A stretch of 33,644 bases of DNA from Sphingomonadaceae bacterium. GTDB lineage: Bacteria > Pseudomonadota > Alphaproteobacteria > Sphingomonadales > Sphingomonadaceae. The stretch is taken from the NCBI GenBank assembly GCA_020847445.1, contig JADLBY010000056.1, positions 1 to 33,644 of the forward strand, given 5' to 3'. Below the pieces are notes generated by a model. The model was not told the origin of the DNA and did not search any database. It saw only the letters and a program-made list of their open reading frames with translations. Positions within the stretch are counted from its first letter, which is position 1. Each line of letters opens with the position of its first letter. The translations under genes were made by a program, and so were the position numbers. Below, in pieces: positions 8,237 through 18,090 of the stretch.

Positions 8237-10027
8237 ATGGCTGCCGAACTGCACACTGAGGGACTGAACAACACGCTGATCATATTGGGCGCGGCGGGGA
8301 TTGTGATCCCGGCTTTTGCGCGGTTGCGGATCACGCCGATAATCGGTTTCCTGATCGTCGGCGTGCTCGTCGGGCCGATGGGCCTCGGCGCTTATGCATC
8401 CCAATATCCCTGGCTTCACTGGGTCACCATTTCCGATACCGAGGAAATCGCCCAGATCGGCGAATTCGGCATCATCCTGCTGCTGTTCGGCATCGGACTG
8501 GAACTGTCTTTCCGAAGGCTCTGGCGCATGCGCCGGCAAGTGTTCGGGCTGGGTGCTGCGGAACTATTTGGCGGCGCGATACTGATCGGCGGTGCGCTGT
8601 TTGCGGTCGGCTATAGTGCCACCGAAGCGATCGGCCTTGGCCTCGCACTTTCGCTGTCGTCAACCGCGCTGGTGCTCCCGATCGCGGGCACCACCTCGTC
8701 GGTCGGCAAGTCGGCATTTGCCATGTTGCTGTTCGAGGATCTGGCGATCGTGCCGATCATCTTCGTCCTCGGCGTGCTCGGTCCGCAGGCAGCGAGCGGC
8801 GGCGAATGGGGCGCGCTGTTCACGGTTGCGTGGCAGGGACTGGCCGTGATCATTGCCATGCTGGTCGCGGGGCGCTTCCTGCTGCCACCGCTTTTCGGGC
8901 AGGCCGCGCGCACCAAGAGCCCGGAACTGTTCATTGCGGCGACGCTGCTGGTCGTCATCCTGTCGAGCCTGGCGACCGCGACGGTTGGCCTTTCACCGAT
9001 TGTCGGCGCCCTGATCGCGGGACTGCTGATCGCCGAAACAGACTATCGCGGCGAAGTCGAAACCGTCGTCGAGCCTTTCAAGGGTCTGGCGCTCGGCGTG
9101 TTCCTGATCAGCATCGGCATGCAAATAGATATCGGCTTCATCTTGTCGAACTGGGACAGGGTGGCGGCCGCGGTGGTCGTCGCCGTCATCATCAACGCCT
9201 TTGTGGTCGGCAGCCTGTTGAAATTTGCGGGCGTTCGGCCGGGGGTTGCTACCGAAACCGGCCTGCTGATGGCAAGCCCGTCGGAAACAACGCTGATTGT
9301 GCTGGGGGCGGCCAGCGCGGCGCAGATCATCGATCCCCAGACGGCCAAATTCTGGCAGATCGTCACGGTGATCGGTCTTTTGATTACGCCGATACTGGCA
9401 CGTATCGGCCATGATATCGCGCGCCGTATTCAGGTGCGTTCCAGCGGTCTGGCACTGGAAGAGGAAATCAATGTCGATACCCAGCCGCGCACCGCCATCA
9501 TTGGCTTCGGGCGCGTGGGCCAGCTGGTCGCCGAAATGCTTCAGGCCCATGACCAGCCCTATATTGCGGTCGAGCACAATGTCGATGCGGTCGTCGCGGC
9601 ACGGCGCGAAGGGCATAATGTGATCTTCGGCGATGTGGCCAAGCCCCGGACGCTGCACCATTTGCATCTCGACAATGCCAAGGCGCTGGTACTGACGATG
9701 AACGATCCGGTGCTGGCGGCCAAAACCGTGAAGCGCATCCGTGCCGAATATCCGCAACTGACCATCGTCGCCCGTGCGCGCGATGCCGACAATGCCGCCG
9801 AACTCTATCTGGCTGGCGCAACCGATGCCGTGCCTGAAACGCTTGAAAGCTCGTTGCAGCTATCCGAAGCAGTGCTCGTCGATCTGGGCGTGGCGATGGG
9901 GCCGGTAATTGCCTCGATCCACGAAAAGCGCGACGAGTTCCGCCGTGCCATCAAGGAGGCCGGGGAACTGGACGAGGCCCCCCGCCTCAAGCTGCGCAGC
10001 AGGCTCAGCCCGCAAGCACAGCCTTGA
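8237..10027 (+). CDS. KefB/KefC-type monovalent cation:proton antiporter (CPA2) with TrkA-N domain
   Basis: 596 aa. Residues about 10-395 form a 12-13 segment Na+/H+ exchanger membrane domain, including a [10 protein letters not shown] block. This is followed by a cytoplasmic Rossmann domain (about 415-535) with the nucleotide-binding motif GFGRVGQLV, as in glutathione-gated K+ efflux systems. It should move K+ (or Na+) out against H+; gating by nucleotide or glutathione adducts is a family-based inference. The C-terminal tail is charged and not membrane-bound. The gene start is 20 nt from the divergent oxidoreductase start. The 3' end overlaps that of alaS by 23 nt on the opposite strand. 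Confidence 0.9.
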   Translation: MAAELHTEGLNNTLIILGAAGIVIPAFARLRITPIIGFLIVGVLVGPMGLGAYASQYPWLHWVTISDTEEIAQIGEFGIILLLFGIGLELSFRRLWRMRRQVFGLGAAELFGGAILIGGALFAVGYSATEAIGLGLALSLSSTALVLPIAGTTSSVGKSAFAMLLFEDLAIVPIIFVLGVLGPQAASGGEWGALFTVAWQGLAVIIAMLVAGRFLLPPLFGQAARTKSPELFIAATLLVVILSSLATATVGLSPIVGALIAGLLIAETDYRGEVETVVEPFKGLALGVFLISIGMQIDIGFILSNWDRVAAAVVVAVIINAFVVGSLLKFAGVRPGVATETGLLMASPSETTLIVLGAASAAQIIDPQTAKFWQIVTVIGLLITPILARIGHDIARRIQVRSSGLALEEEINVDTQPRTAIIGFGRVGQLVAEMLQAHDQPYIAVEHNVDAVVAARREGHNVIFGDVAKPRTLHHLHLDNAKALVLTMNDPVLAAKTVKRIRAEYPQLTIVARARDADNAAELYLAGATDAVPETLESSLQLSEAVLVDLGVAMGPVIASIHEKRDEFRRAIKEAGELDEAPRLKLRSRLSPQAQP

Positions 10028-12653
10028 TCGCGTCGATCCCGGCCTGCGCCTGATCGCTGCCCGCCGGGCCGCCGCCCTGCGCCATTTCCGGTCGGCCGCC
10101 ACCGCCCTGCCCGCCCATCGCTGTGGTCGCGGCGCGGACCAGATCGGGTGCCGCAAACCTGCCGACAAGATCGGCTGAAACCGCAACGACAACGGTGTTG
10201 GCATTCTCGTTGGCCGCGATAATCGCCACAACCCCGCCGTCGCCGAGCGTCTTCATCTGTTCATCGGCCAGCCCGCGCAGCGCCTTGGGCTCGATGCCGG
10301 GGATCACCTGCCCCATGAACCTGGCGTCGCCGATTGTCTCGGCCTCTGCCTTGGGGCCACCGCCGCCGGACAATGCCAATTTGGTCTTTGTGTCGGACAG
10401 CTCTTTTTCGAGCGCACGGGTGGAGGCCAGCAGCGTTTCGACGCGCGCGACAACTTCGTCCGGGGCGACCTTGAACAGTGCGGCAACATCCTTCAGCTGG
10501 TTTTCGCGATTGGCCAGATGCAGCCGCGCCGCTTCGCCGGTCAATGCCTCGATACGGCGGATACCGCTGGCAACGGCACCTTCCGAAATGATCGTCAGCA
10601 ACGCGATATCGCCCAGCGCGGCCACATGTGTGCCGCCGCACAGTTCGACCGAATAATTCGCGCCATCGGCATCGCCCATGCTGAGCACGCGCACCTCGTC
10701 GCCATATTTTTCGCCAAACAGCGCCAACGCCCCGGCCTCTACGGCCTGATCGGGGGCCATAAGCCGGGTGGTCACCGCCGTGTTGCGGCGGATCTGGGCG
10801 TTCACCTCCGCCTCGATATCGGCAATCTCTTGCGGCGAAACCGCCTGATTGTGCGAAAAGTCGAAACGCAGCCGGTCGGGCGCAACCATGCTGCCCTTCT
10901 GCGTGACATGGCTGCCCAGACGATTGCGGAGCGCGGCGTGCAACAGGTGCGTCGCGCTGTGGTTGGAACGCAGCGCGTCGCGGCGTTCGGTGTCGATCTT
11001 CAACTGGACGACATCGCCCACCTTCACTCCACCCGCGTCAATGGTCAGCTGGTGCGCGTGCAGGCGGCCCAGCGGCTTTGCCGTGTCGGTGACGGTCGCG
11101 GCAAAGCCCGACAGGCTGGAAATGCTGCCCGCATCCCCCATCTGCCCGCCACTTTCGCCATAAAAGGGGGTCTGATTGGTGATCAGCATGACGCTGTCGC
11201 CCGCTTTTGCCGATTGCACCTCGGCACCGTCCTTCACGAGTGCCACCACCTGCCCCTCGCCCTCGGTCGCGGTGTAGCCGGTAAATTCGGTCGACCCGAC
11301 GCGTTCGGCAATGTCGAACCAAATGTCATCCGAAGCCTTGGCCCCCGAGCCCTTCCAGGCTGCGCGAGCCATCGCCTTCTGATTATCCATCGCGGCATCG
11401 AAACCGGCGCGATCGATGCCAAAGCCCTGCGCGCGCAACGCATCTTCGGTAAGATCATAGGGAAAGCCGTAAGTGTCGTAGAGCTTGAACGCGGTTTCGC
11501 CTGCCAGCACGTCGCCCGCGGCCATGCCGCCGGTCGCCTCGTCGAGCAGCTTGAGCCCCTTGTCGAGCGTGCGGCGGAACTGGGTTTCCTCTTGGCGGAG
11601 CGTCGCCTCGATCAGCGGCTGGGCGCGCAGCAATTCGGGGTAAGCGGCACCCATTTCGGCGGCAAGGCTGCCCACAAGACGGTGCATTAACGGCTCTTTC
11701 GCGCCAAGAAGGTGCGCATGGCGCATAGCGCGCCGCATGATCCGGCGCAGCACATAGCCGCGGCCTTCGTTCGACGGCATCACGCCATCGGCCAGCAGGA
11801 AGCTGGTCGAGCGCAGATGGTCGGCAATCACGCGGTGGCTCGCCTTCTGCTCGCCTTCTGCCCTGGTCCCGGTCAATTCCTCGGATGCCGCGATCAGCGC
11901 CCTGAAGGTGTCAGTATCATAATTGTCATGCACACCCTGCATCACGGCGGCGATCCGCTCCAGCCCCATGCCGGTGTCGATGCTCGGCTTGGGCAGCGGC
12001 ACATCGGTGCCGTCCTCCTGCCGTTCGAACTGCATGAAGACGAGGTTCCAGATTTCAACGAAACGATCGCCATCCTCGTCGGGGCTGCCAGGGGGGCCGC
12101 CGAAAATATGGTCGCCATGATCGTAAAAGATCTCGCTGCACGGGCCGCAAGGTCCGGTGTCGCCCATCGACCAGAAATTGTCGGCGGTCGGGATGCGGAT
12201 GATTCGCTGTTCGGGCAGCCCGGCAATCTTCTTCCACAGGTCAAAGGCTTCGTCGTCAGTGTGGTAGACGGTCGCGGTCAGCTTGTCCGGGTTCAGCCCC
12301 CAGACTTTGGTCAGCAACGTCCAGGCATGGTGGATCGCCTGTTCCTTGAAATAATCGCCAAAGGAAAAATTCCCCAGCATTTCAAAGAAAGTGTGGTGCC
12401 GCGCGGTATAGCCGACATTATCGAGGTCATTATGCTTGCCGCCTGCGCGCACGCATTTCTGGCTCGATGCCGCGCGCGGGGTTTCGCGGGTTTCAAGCCC
12501 CGTGAACACATTCTTGAACGGCACCATCCCGGCATTGACGAACATCAATGTCGGGTCGTTATAGGGCACCAGCGGCGCGGACTGCACCACATCATGGCCA
12601 GCATTGCCGAAATAGTCGAGGAAGCCGCGGCGGATATCGTTGGTCGAAGTCAT
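10005..12653 (-). CDS. alaS: Alanyl-tRNA synthetase
   Basis: 882 aa, full length for the family. It charges tRNA(Ala) with alanine in the cytoplasm. The class II catalytic domain comes first ([38 protein letters not shown]). The editing domain has zinc-binding HxxxH in [13 protein letters not shown] and the CGGTH block, which together remove Ser and Gly. The glycine-rich C-Ala domain ([16 protein letters not shown]) closes the protein. It lies 65 nt downstream of gst on the same strand, so part of its transcription may come from the methyltransferase-gst unit. Confidence 0.98.
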   Translation of the reverse strand: MTSTNDIRRGFLDYFGNAGHDVVQSAPLVPYNDPTLMFVNAGMVPFKNVFTGLETRETPRAASSQKCVRAGGKHNDLDNVGYTARHHTFFEMLGNFSFGDYFKEQAIHHAWTLLTKVWGLNPDKLTATVYHTDDEAFDLWKKIAGLPEQRIIRIPTADNFWSMGDTGPCGPCSEIFYDHGDHIFGGPPGSPDEDGDRFVEIWNLVFMQFERQEDGTDVPLPKPSIDTGMGLERIAAVMQGVHDNYDTDTFRALIAASEELTGTRAEGEQKASHRVIADHLRSTSFLLADGVMPSNEGRGYVLRRIMRRAMRHAHLLGAKEPLMHRLVGSLAAEMGAAYPELLRAQPLIEATLRQEETQFRRTLDKGLKLLDEATGGMAAGDVLAGETAFKLYDTYGFPYDLTEDALRAQGFGIDRAGFDAAMDNQKAMARAAWKGSGAKASDDIWFDIAERVGSTEFTGYTATEGEGQVVALVKDGAEVQSAKAGDSVMLITNQTPFYGESGGQMGDAGSISSLSGFAATVTDTAKPLGRLHAHQLTIDAGGVKVGDVVQLKIDTERRDALRSNHSATHLLHAALRNRLGSHVTQKGSMVAPDRLRFDFSHNQAVSPQEIADIEAEVNAQIRRNTAVTTRLMAPDQAVEAGALALFGEKYGDEVRVLSMGDADGANYSVELCGGTHVAALGDIALLTIISEGAVASGIRRIEALTGEAARLHLANRENQLKDVAALFKVAPDEVVARVETLLASTRALEKELSDTKTKLALSGGGGPKAEAETIGDARFMGQVIPGIEPKALRGLADEQMKTLGDGGVVAIIAANENANTVVVAVSADLVGRFAAPDLVRAATTAMGGQGGGGRPEMAQGGGPAGSDQAQAGIDAIKAVLAG

Positions 12654-12718
12654 AGCACGCGCGACTTAGGCGACGGCAAAGCGCGCTGCAAGCCGGTTAT
12701 ATCGCCTGACGCCAGCAA

Positions 12719-13345
12719 TCAGGCATAGGCATAGGGTCCGCCCTTTTCGAGCGCGGTCTTCCAGGTCGGCAAAGCATGGATTTTTTCGACATAGGCGGTC
12801 AGTTTCGGCTTGTCGGCGGCCCAGCCCATCTTGACGGCGGCTTCGGCAGGAAAGCTGACCATGATATCGGCCCCGGTCAGGCCGTTGCCGACAAGCCAGC
12901 CCGAGGGCAGCAGCCGGTCTTCGATATAGCGGAAATGGCTTTCGAGCTGCTGGTCGATGCGCGGACGCAGCGGGGCCGCCCCGTCACCCAGTCGCGACGT
13001 ATAAAGGTTCAACAGGATCGGCGTCATCGCCGAACCCTCTGCAAAATGGATCCATTCGAGGTAACGGACATGATCGTCGGTGCCGCGTGCAGGAACCAGA
13101 TGCGCACCGCCGTGACGCTCGCACAGATATTCCACGATAGCGGCGGATTCATAGACGATCTGGCCATTGTCATCGATCACCGGCGATTTGCCGAGCGGAT
13201 GAACCTTCAGCAATTCGGGCGGCGCAAGGTTGGTCACCGCGTCGCGTTGGTGGTGCACAATGTCATAGTCGACCCCAAGCTCTTCCAATAGCCACAATAT
13301 CCGTTGCGAACGGCTGTTGTTCAGATGGTGGACTTTCAGGGTCAT
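12719..13345 (-). CDS. Glutathione S-transferase
   Basis: 208 aa. The N-terminal thioredoxin-like domain (1-80) begins with LKVHHLNNSRSQRILWLLEEL, with Ser/Asn positions that fit the glutathione-activating site. The cis-proline and glutathione-binding block KSPVIDDNGQIVYES follows. The C-terminal helical domain holds the N-capping block LTGADIMVSFPAEAA. It probably conjugates or reduces electrophiles with glutathione; substrate unknown. The start ATG at 13345 is set by a strong GAGGAG 6 nt upstream; the longer open frame to 13387 has no such site. The upstream methyltransferase stops only 14 nt away, so the two are one transcription unit. Confidence 0.9.
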   Translation of the reverse strand: MTLKVHHLNNSRSQRILWLLEELGVDYDIVHHQRDAVTNLAPPELLKVHPLGKSPVIDDNGQIVYESAAIVEYLCERHGGAHLVPARGTDDHVRYLEWIHFAEGSAMTPILLNLYTSRLGDGAAPLRPRIDQQLESHFRYIEDRLLPSGWLVGNGLTGADIMVSFPAEAAVKMGWAADKPKLTAYVEKIHALPTWKTALEKGGPYAYA

Positions 13346-13359
13346 GACATTCTCCTCGA

Positions 13360-14190
13360 TCAGTTCTTTCTGGCGGACACTATCCATGCCGCAGCGGCAA
13401 AGCGGACCGCGCCATCGCGCAGATGCGCCTCTGACAGATCGCGCAGGCGGCCGAGGAAAGCGATACGGGCTTCGCCCTCAAGCATGCGGATCGCACGCGC
13501 GGCGGGGCCGATATGGCTGAAAAAGTCCAGCGCGTCGGCAACCGGATCGGCACCGTCGCCCGCGACATAGTCAAAATTGACAGGTTCGAACGCGATGTCG
13601 CGCCAACCCGCAGCGGTCAGGATGGCGCTTACATGGCCCGGATCGGCGAAAGCGAAGGGGCCGGGGGCATGCGGATCGCCTAGTGGTGCAGCAGGCATCG
13701 GCGGCGCAAGTGCTGCAATCCTGTTCGCCCATGCATTTTCGGCGGGTGCCCGGAAGCAGGAGAAAATCATGCGCGCAGCATCGGATGCGCTGGCCGCCAG
13801 ATTGACAAAGGCGGCGACCGGATCGTCGAAAAACATCACGCCGTGGCGCGAGACGTACAGATCGGGCACGAACGATGCGTCGCGCCAATTGGCGGCATCG
13901 GCAACGGCGAAGCGCAGATCTGGCTGGCCATGCGCCCGCGTCGAAGCCGCAGCAACCAGGTCGACCGAAATGTCCAGCCCGAGCACGTCCGCGGTAGATC
14001 GTTTGGCCGCAAGCCGGATCGACAATTCACCCGCGCCGCAACCGATATCGGCAATTTTGCGCGCCTCTCCACATTCCAGCGCGCACGCGACCAGCCGCTC
14101 GGTCAGCGGCGCGAACGACCGATCGGTGCGTTGCCATTGCCGCGCCCAGCTGGAGCCGACCTGCCCTTGCCATTCGCTCTTGTCTGTCAT
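13360..14190 (-). CDS. Class I SAM-dependent methyltransferase
   Basis: 276 aa. SAM-binding motif I is IADIGCGAGELS (about 47-57), followed by an acidic motif II region LGLDIS and a later DLYVSRHGVMFFDDP block where the catalytic strand usually lies. The fold is the Methyltransf_25/11 group, which acts on small molecules, lipids or proteins; no substrate-defining motif is recognised. It heads a methyltransferase-gst unit. A short hairpin (CCGAC/GTCGG, 14195-14208) lies just ahead of the start. Confidence 0.82.
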   Translation of the reverse strand: MTDKSEWQGQVGSSWARQWQRTDRSFAPLTERLVACALECGEARKIADIGCGAGELSIRLAAKRSTADVLGLDISVDLVAAASTRAHGQPDLRFAVADAANWRDASFVPDLYVSRHGVMFFDDPVAAFVNLAASASDAARMIFSCFRAPAENAWANRIAALAPPMPAAPLGDPHAPGPFAFADPGHVSAILTAAGWRDIAFEPVNFDYVAGDGADPVADALDFFSHIGPAARAIRMLEGEARIAFLGRLRDLSEAHLRDGAVRFAAAAWIVSARKN

Positions 14191-14268
14191 GTCGCCGACC
14201 CTAGTCGGGACAGTGAATGGCGCAACCCATTTTGCACTTGCGACTCACCCCGGATAGGCGCAGCATTT

Positions 14269-14340
14269 ACAGGTCAGGGACTGGCAAACCCGCCACGGCC
14301 ATATCCCCCGTCCCGCCCTGACCTGTTTGCCAGCCCCTGA
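14269..14340. repeat. Nested inverted repeats with two competing pairings
   Basis: ACAGGTCAGGG (14269-14279) pairs perfectly with CCCTGACCTGT (14316-14326). Overlapping it, TCAGGGACTGGCAAAC (14274-14289) pairs with GTTTGCCAGCCCCTGA (14325-14340) with one mismatch. The stems share bases and cannot form together. The element lies in the 225 bp divergent gap between the methyltransferase and the EF-G paralogue, 76 nt before the latter's start. A regulatory leader, or a REP-like palindromic repeat, are both possible. Confidence 0.6.
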
Positions 14341-14415
14341 TATTTTGTCGCGCGTTGGCGCACATCCAACGCTGAAGGCTGCGCCATCGCGCTCCACTTG
14401 AGAAAGAGGAGACGA

Positions 14416-16452
14416 ATGATGGCAAGCACCACCAACGGAGCAAAAGTCGCCGGCGTAAGGGCCGTGGCCCTGGTTGGACCGGCCGGGGCCGGCAAAACCA
14501 GCCTGGCAGAAGCGATGCTTTTCGCTTCGGGCGCAATCACCCGGCTTGGCTCGGTCGAAGCCGGAACTACGGTAGGCGATTCGAGCCCGGAAGCACGGGC
14601 GCGGCGCGGATCGACCGAAATCAACCTTACCCGTTTCGAATATCTGGGCGACAAATTCGCCATCATCGACACACCCGGTGCGGTTGGCTTTGCTGCAGAT
14701 GGCTATGCAGCATTGGGCAGCGCCGATATGGCGATCGTTGTTGTCGACCCCGAACCGGAACGCGCTGCCCTTGCCGAACCGACTTTGCGCCGACTGGACG
14801 CCTTGCGGATTCCGCATGCTGTTTTCGTCAACAAGATCGATACCGCGCGCGGGCGCATCCACGATCTGCTCGAGGCGATGCAGCCGATGAGCGGCGCGCC
14901 GCTGGTCGCGCGCCAGATACCGATCCGCGAAGGCGAACAGATTCCCGGCTTTGTCGACATCGCCCTCGAACGCGCGCACCGCTATGTGCCGGGCAAGGAG
15001 AGCGAGCGGATCGACATACCCGCCGACCTGGCCGAACGCGAGGCGAGCGAGCGCTTTCATATGCTCGAAACGCTTGCCGATCATGACGATGCCTTGCTCG
15101 AAACGCTGCTGATGGACGAGCAGCCGAGCCTTGACCGGGTGCTCAGGGATCTCACCGACGAAGCGCGTGCGGGATGGGTGGTGCCGGTGATGTTCGGCTC
15201 GGCGCTGGGTGGATTTGGCATCAATCGCCTGCTCAAGATGCTGCGCCATGAAGCACCGTCGGTCGATCTGGCTGCCCAGCGGCTGGGGGCCAATGGCAAG
15301 GGCGTGCATATATTCAAGGTTGCCAATGGCGGCGCCGTCGGTCGGCTGGCGCTGGCGCGTATATTGGGCAATGGTCTTAACGAGGGCGCGGAACTGGCCG
15401 AGGATATGCGGGCGGGCGCACTATTCGCGTTGCAGGGTGACAAGACGGCCAAAATGGCCACCGCCGATGCGGGAGACATCGTCGCCATCGCCAAGGCCGA
15501 TGCCGCACGGGCGGGCATGGTTTTCGGCGGGACAGGTGACAGCGGCTCGGAACATCTGATCGACCTGCCACCGCGCAATGCCACGATCGCGCTCCGCGCG
15601 AAGAACCGGCAGGATGACGTCAAACTGTCGACCGCGCTGCACAAGCTGGTCGAGGAGGATCCTGCACTCGAATGGGCCCAGGATGATGCGAGCCACGAGA
15701 CGTTGCTGCGCGGAATCAATGACGAGCATCTGAATGTCACCCTGCAGCGGCTGAAGCGGCGTTACGGCGTCGATGTCGATACGCATGTGCCAAGGGTCGC
15801 CTATCGCGAATCGATCCGCAAAGGCGTTACCCAGCGCGGCCGTCACAAGAAGCAATCGGGCGGGCATGGCCAATATGGCGATGTGGTGATCGAGGTTCGT
15901 CCGCTGCCGCGCGGATCGGGGTTTGTCTTTGAAGAGAAAATCTCGGGCGGTGTGGTGCCCCGGCAGTGGATACCCGCGGTCGAAGCCGGTGTGCGCGATG
16001 CGCTGGAAAAGGGCCCGCTGGGCTTTCCCGTGGTCGATGTCGCGGTGACCCTGATAGACGGCAGCTATCATTCGGTCGACAGTTCCGAACTGGCCTTCCG
16101 GCTGGCTGGCAAGCTGGCGATGAACGACGCGCTGTTGCAGTGCCAGCCCTATCTGCTTGAACCGGTCGCGCATGTGACCATCGCCTCGCCGCCGGGAACA
16201 GGCTCGAAGATGGGATCGGTGGTATCGTCAAAGCGCGGACAGATACTGAACCTCGGCACGCACCCTGACTGGCAGCGCTGGGAACTGGTCGAGGCGCATT
16301 TGCCGATGGCCAGTCTCAACGGGCTCGATGCCGAGTTGCGCTCGCTGAGCCAGGGGCTGGCAACCTTTACCGCCAAGTTCGATCATCTGTCCGAACTGTC
16401 GGGCAAGCTGGCCGATGATGTGGTGAAGCAGGCAACGCTGGAGCCAGCCTGA
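14416..16452 (+). CDS. Elongation factor G-like translational GTPase (EF-G paralogue)
   Basis: 678 aa. G domain: P-loop GPAGAGKTS (21-29), DTPG (85-88) and NKID (139-142). It then has EF-G domain II, III, IV (SGGHGQYGDVVIEV) and V. The canonical switch II reads DTPGHVDF; here it is DTPGAVGF, so the catalytic His is Ala89. The RGITI block of switch I reads RGSTEI. These changes mark the EF-G-like group rather than the housekeeping FusA. It also stands alone, not in a str operon. Role in translocation, ribosome release or rescue is uncertain. AGAGGAG precedes two adjacent ATGs (14416 and 14419); the second has better spacing. Confidence 0.88.
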   Translation: MMASTTNGAKVAGVRAVALVGPAGAGKTSLAEAMLFASGAITRLGSVEAGTTVGDSSPEARARRGSTEINLTRFEYLGDKFAIIDTPGAVGFAADGYAALGSADMAIVVVDPEPERAALAEPTLRRLDALRIPHAVFVNKIDTARGRIHDLLEAMQPMSGAPLVARQIPIREGEQIPGFVDIALERAHRYVPGKESERIDIPADLAEREASERFHMLETLADHDDALLETLLMDEQPSLDRVLRDLTDEARAGWVVPVMFGSALGGFGINRLLKMLRHEAPSVDLAAQRLGANGKGVHIFKVANGGAVGRLALARILGNGLNEGAELAEDMRAGALFALQGDKTAKMATADAGDIVAIAKADAARAGMVFGGTGDSGSEHLIDLPPRNATIALRAKNRQDDVKLSTALHKLVEEDPALEWAQDDASHETLLRGINDEHLNVTLQRLKRRYGVDVDTHVPRVAYRESIRKGVTQRGRHKKQSGGHGQYGDVVIEVRPLPRGSGFVFEEKISGGVVPRQWIPAVEAGVRDALEKGPLGFPVVDVAVTLIDGSYHSVDSSELAFRLAGKLAMNDALLQCQPYLLEPVAHVTIASPPGTGSKMGSVVSSKRGQILNLGTHPDWQRWELVEAHLPMASLNGLDAELRSLSQGLATFTAKFDHLSELSGKLADDVVKQATLEPA

Positions 16453-16542
16453 CCGCAGTGCGCGATGGCGGCGTGGATCCGCTCTGCGTCGCCATAATTG
16501 CCCATATAGAGGGCGTTCATGCATTGAACGGCTATGTTATTT

Positions 16543-16711
16543 ATTTCACGCGAAGGGCGCGAAGGGCGCGAAGTTGCGCGAAGAATGTAGTTTGTTTGCG
16601 CCGCAGGCATTCAACTTCTTTGCCTGATTGCACCTTTTTTTGCAGATGGCGCTTCGCGCGAGATCATACCTCTTCGCGCAACTTCGCCCCTTCGCGCCCT
16701 TCGCGTGAAAT
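16543..16711. repeat. Long inverted repeat built of GCGCGAAGG units (MITE-like or palindromic intergenic element)
   Basis: The left arm 16543-16584 and the right arm 16671-16711 are reverse complements over 41-42 nt with a single small difference. Each arm has tandem units GCGAAGGGC and the block GAAGTTGCGCGAAGA. The 86 nt loop contains a smaller hairpin (CAGGCA 16604-16609 with TGCCTG 16621-16626). No transposase, no clear target duplication. As RNA it would fold strongly from either strand, so it could end transcription for both neighbours. Confidence 0.75.
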
Positions 16712-16800
16712 CCGAAAAATCCCGCCCCCGCCCCCCCCGACCCTGCCCCGGCGTGACGGTGACAATCGACGCAAACCGCATAGGACAAGAAGGCAATGGC

Positions 16801-16876
16801 CCGCCCCGGGGTGGTCCGGGGCGGGCGGGGTGCGCGCCGATCAGGCGTGGCGCGCGAGGCTCTTTGGGAGAGAGCC
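16801..16876 (-). terminator. Cluster of three GC-rich hairpins beyond recA
   Basis: Stems are CCGCCCCGG/CCGGGGCGG (16801-16824, loop 6), GCGCGCC/GGCGCGC (16832-16855, loop 10) and GGCTCT/AGAGCC (16858-16876, loop 7). The last begins about 20 nt after the recA stop. None is followed by a T run, so these are only tentative as intrinsic terminators. Confidence 0.35.
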
Positions 16877-16895
16877 CTGGGGGTTTAGTCGATGA

Positions 16896-17990
16896 TCACT
16901 CGCCGATCGGATCGGCATCATCGCCATCGGGGGAGCCGACCATCATTTCCTCGGCCACCTGGTCGGTCTTGCCGCGGATCGCCGCTTCAAGCCGGGCCGC
17001 ATGGTCGGGATTTTCCTTGAGCCATGTCTTGGCATTTTCACGGCCCTGTCCGATGCGGATCGAGTCATAGCTGAACCAGGCACCGGATTTTTCGACCAGT
17101 CCGGCCTTGACGCCGATGTCGAGCAACTCGCCGGTTTTCGAAATGCCTTCGCCATACATGATATCGAACTCGACCTGCTTGAACGGCGGAGCCACCTTGT
17201 TCTTGACGACTTTCACCCGCGTGGTGTTGCCGACAATATCCTCACGATCCTTGATCTGGCCGGTGCGGCGGATATCGAGACGGACCGAGGCATAGAATTT
17301 GAGCGCATTGCCGCCGGTCGTGGTTTCGGGCGAACCGTACATCACCCCGATCTTCATGCGAATCTGGTTGATGAAGATCACCATGCAGTTCGAACGGCTG
17401 ATCGAGCCGGTAATCTTGCGCAGCGCCTGGCTCATCAGGCGGGCTTGCAGGCCGACATGGCTGTCGCCCATTTCGCCTTCGATTTCGGCACGGGGCACAA
17501 GCGCCGCCACCGAGTCGATCACCAGAATATCGACCGCGTTCGAACGCACCAGCGTGTCGGCAATTTCGAGCGCCTGCTCACCGGTGTCGGGCTGCGACAC
17601 GATCAGATTGTCGATATCGACCCCCAGCTTCTTCGCATAGACCGGATCGAGCGCATGTTCGGCATCGATGAACGCGGCGGTGCCGCCCGCCTTTTGCGCT
17701 TCGGCAATCGCGTGCAGCGTCAGCGTGGTCTTGCCCGAACTTTCGGGACCGTAAATTTCGATGACGCGCCCCCTGGGCAGGCCACCAATGCCAAGCGCAA
17801 TGTCCAGCCCCAGCGAGCCGGTTGAAATCGCCTCGATCTGGATTGCCTCGCGGCTGCCCAGTTTCATCGCCGACCCCTTGCCGAAGGCGCGGTCAATCTG
17901 CGCCAGCGCCGCTTCGAGCGCGCGTTCACGTTCTGCGTTGTTCATGGTCTTTGCCTGATCCCCATCTATGATTTTAAGACTTGCTGCCAT
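16896..17990 (-). CDS. recA: Recombinase RecA
   Basis: 364 aa. ATP-dependent strand-exchange protein and co-protease for LexA cleavage. Visible are Walker [10 protein letters not shown], the Walker B region [24 protein letters not shown], loop L1/L2 blocks including [31 protein letters not shown], and an acidic C-terminal tail ([10 protein letters not shown]). AAGGAG lies 7 nt before the ATG. Two LexA boxes and a promoter lie upstream. It follows cckA on the same strand, but the 143 bp gap with its own promoter argues for separate control. Confidence 0.99.
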   Translation of the reverse strand: MAASLKIIDGDQAKTMNNAERERALEAALAQIDRAFGKGSAMKLGSREAIQIEAISTGSLGLDIALGIGGLPRGRVIEIYGPESSGKTTLTLHAIAEAQKAGGTAAFIDAEHALDPVYAKKLGVDIDNLIVSQPDTGEQALEIADTLVRSNAVDILVIDSVAALVPRAEIEGEMGDSHVGLQARLMSQALRKITGSISRSNCMVIFINQIRMKIGVMYGSPETTTGGNALKFYASVRLDIRRTGQIKDREDIVGNTTRVKVVKNKVAPPFKQVEFDIMYGEGISKTGELLDIGVKAGLVEKSGAWFSYDSIRIGQGRENAKTWLKENPDHAARLEAAIRGKTDQVAEEMMVGSPDGDDADPIGE

Positions 17991-18039
17991 TGTTCCACTC
18001 CTTGGATAGCGTGCCTTTGTTCCGCCATGTCCACCACCA

Positions 18040-18054
18040 GAACATTACCGGAAC
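18040..18054 (-). promoter_or_regulatory. LexA (SOS) box 2 of recA
   Basis: Minus strand GTTCCGGTAATGTTC, an exact GTTC-N7-GTTC match. It lies just downstream of the predicted -10, about 50 nt before the recA start, where bound LexA would obstruct initiation. Confidence 0.75.
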
Positions 18055-18061
18055 TGACAAT

Positions 18062-18090
18062 TATGTATCGCCTTTGTTCTCATAGAACAA
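18062..18090 (-). promoter_or_regulatory. Predicted recA promoter
   Basis: Minus strand -35 TTGTTC (18085-18090), 17 bp spacer, -10 TACATA (18062-18067). The -35 shares bases with the distal GTTC of LexA box 1, and box 2 lies after the -10, giving a promoter bracketed by repressor sites. Confidence 0.6.

Larger units (their letters stand above)
16453..16895. other. Non-coding stretch between convergent EF-G-like gene and recA
   Basis: 443 bp without a convincing gene. It holds the long inverted repeat at 16543-16711, a C-rich tract (about 16721-16755), and three short GC hairpins close to the recA end (16801-16824, 16832-16855, 16858-16876). The small frames across it are made of the repeat arms and show no family resemblance. 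Confidence 0.7.

Noticed and set aside
10518..11690. 390-codon plus-strand frame within alaS
   Set aside because: Shadow of alaS with no motifs.
12704..12724. GCCTGA/TCAGGC hairpin at the end of gst as a terminator
   Set aside because: The stem overlaps the stop codon, is only 6 bp, and has no T run; too weak to call.
13308..13322. GAAC-N7-GTTC inside gst as a further LexA box
   Set aside because: Its halves are inverted rather than the direct repeat GTTC-N7-GTTC, and it lies in coding sequence away from any promoter.
16383..16610. Small minus-strand frame with a protein-like stretch (MNALYMGNYGDAERIHAAIAHCG region, split here by its start options)
   Set aside because: It runs through the end of the EF-G-like gene and the arm of the inverted repeat, has no ribosome-binding site, and I do not recognise a family. 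A gene remnant cannot be excluded.
16543..16711. CRISPR-like array because of repeated GCGAAGG units
   Set aside because: Units are tandem and then inverted, with no regular unique spacers and no cas genes nearby.
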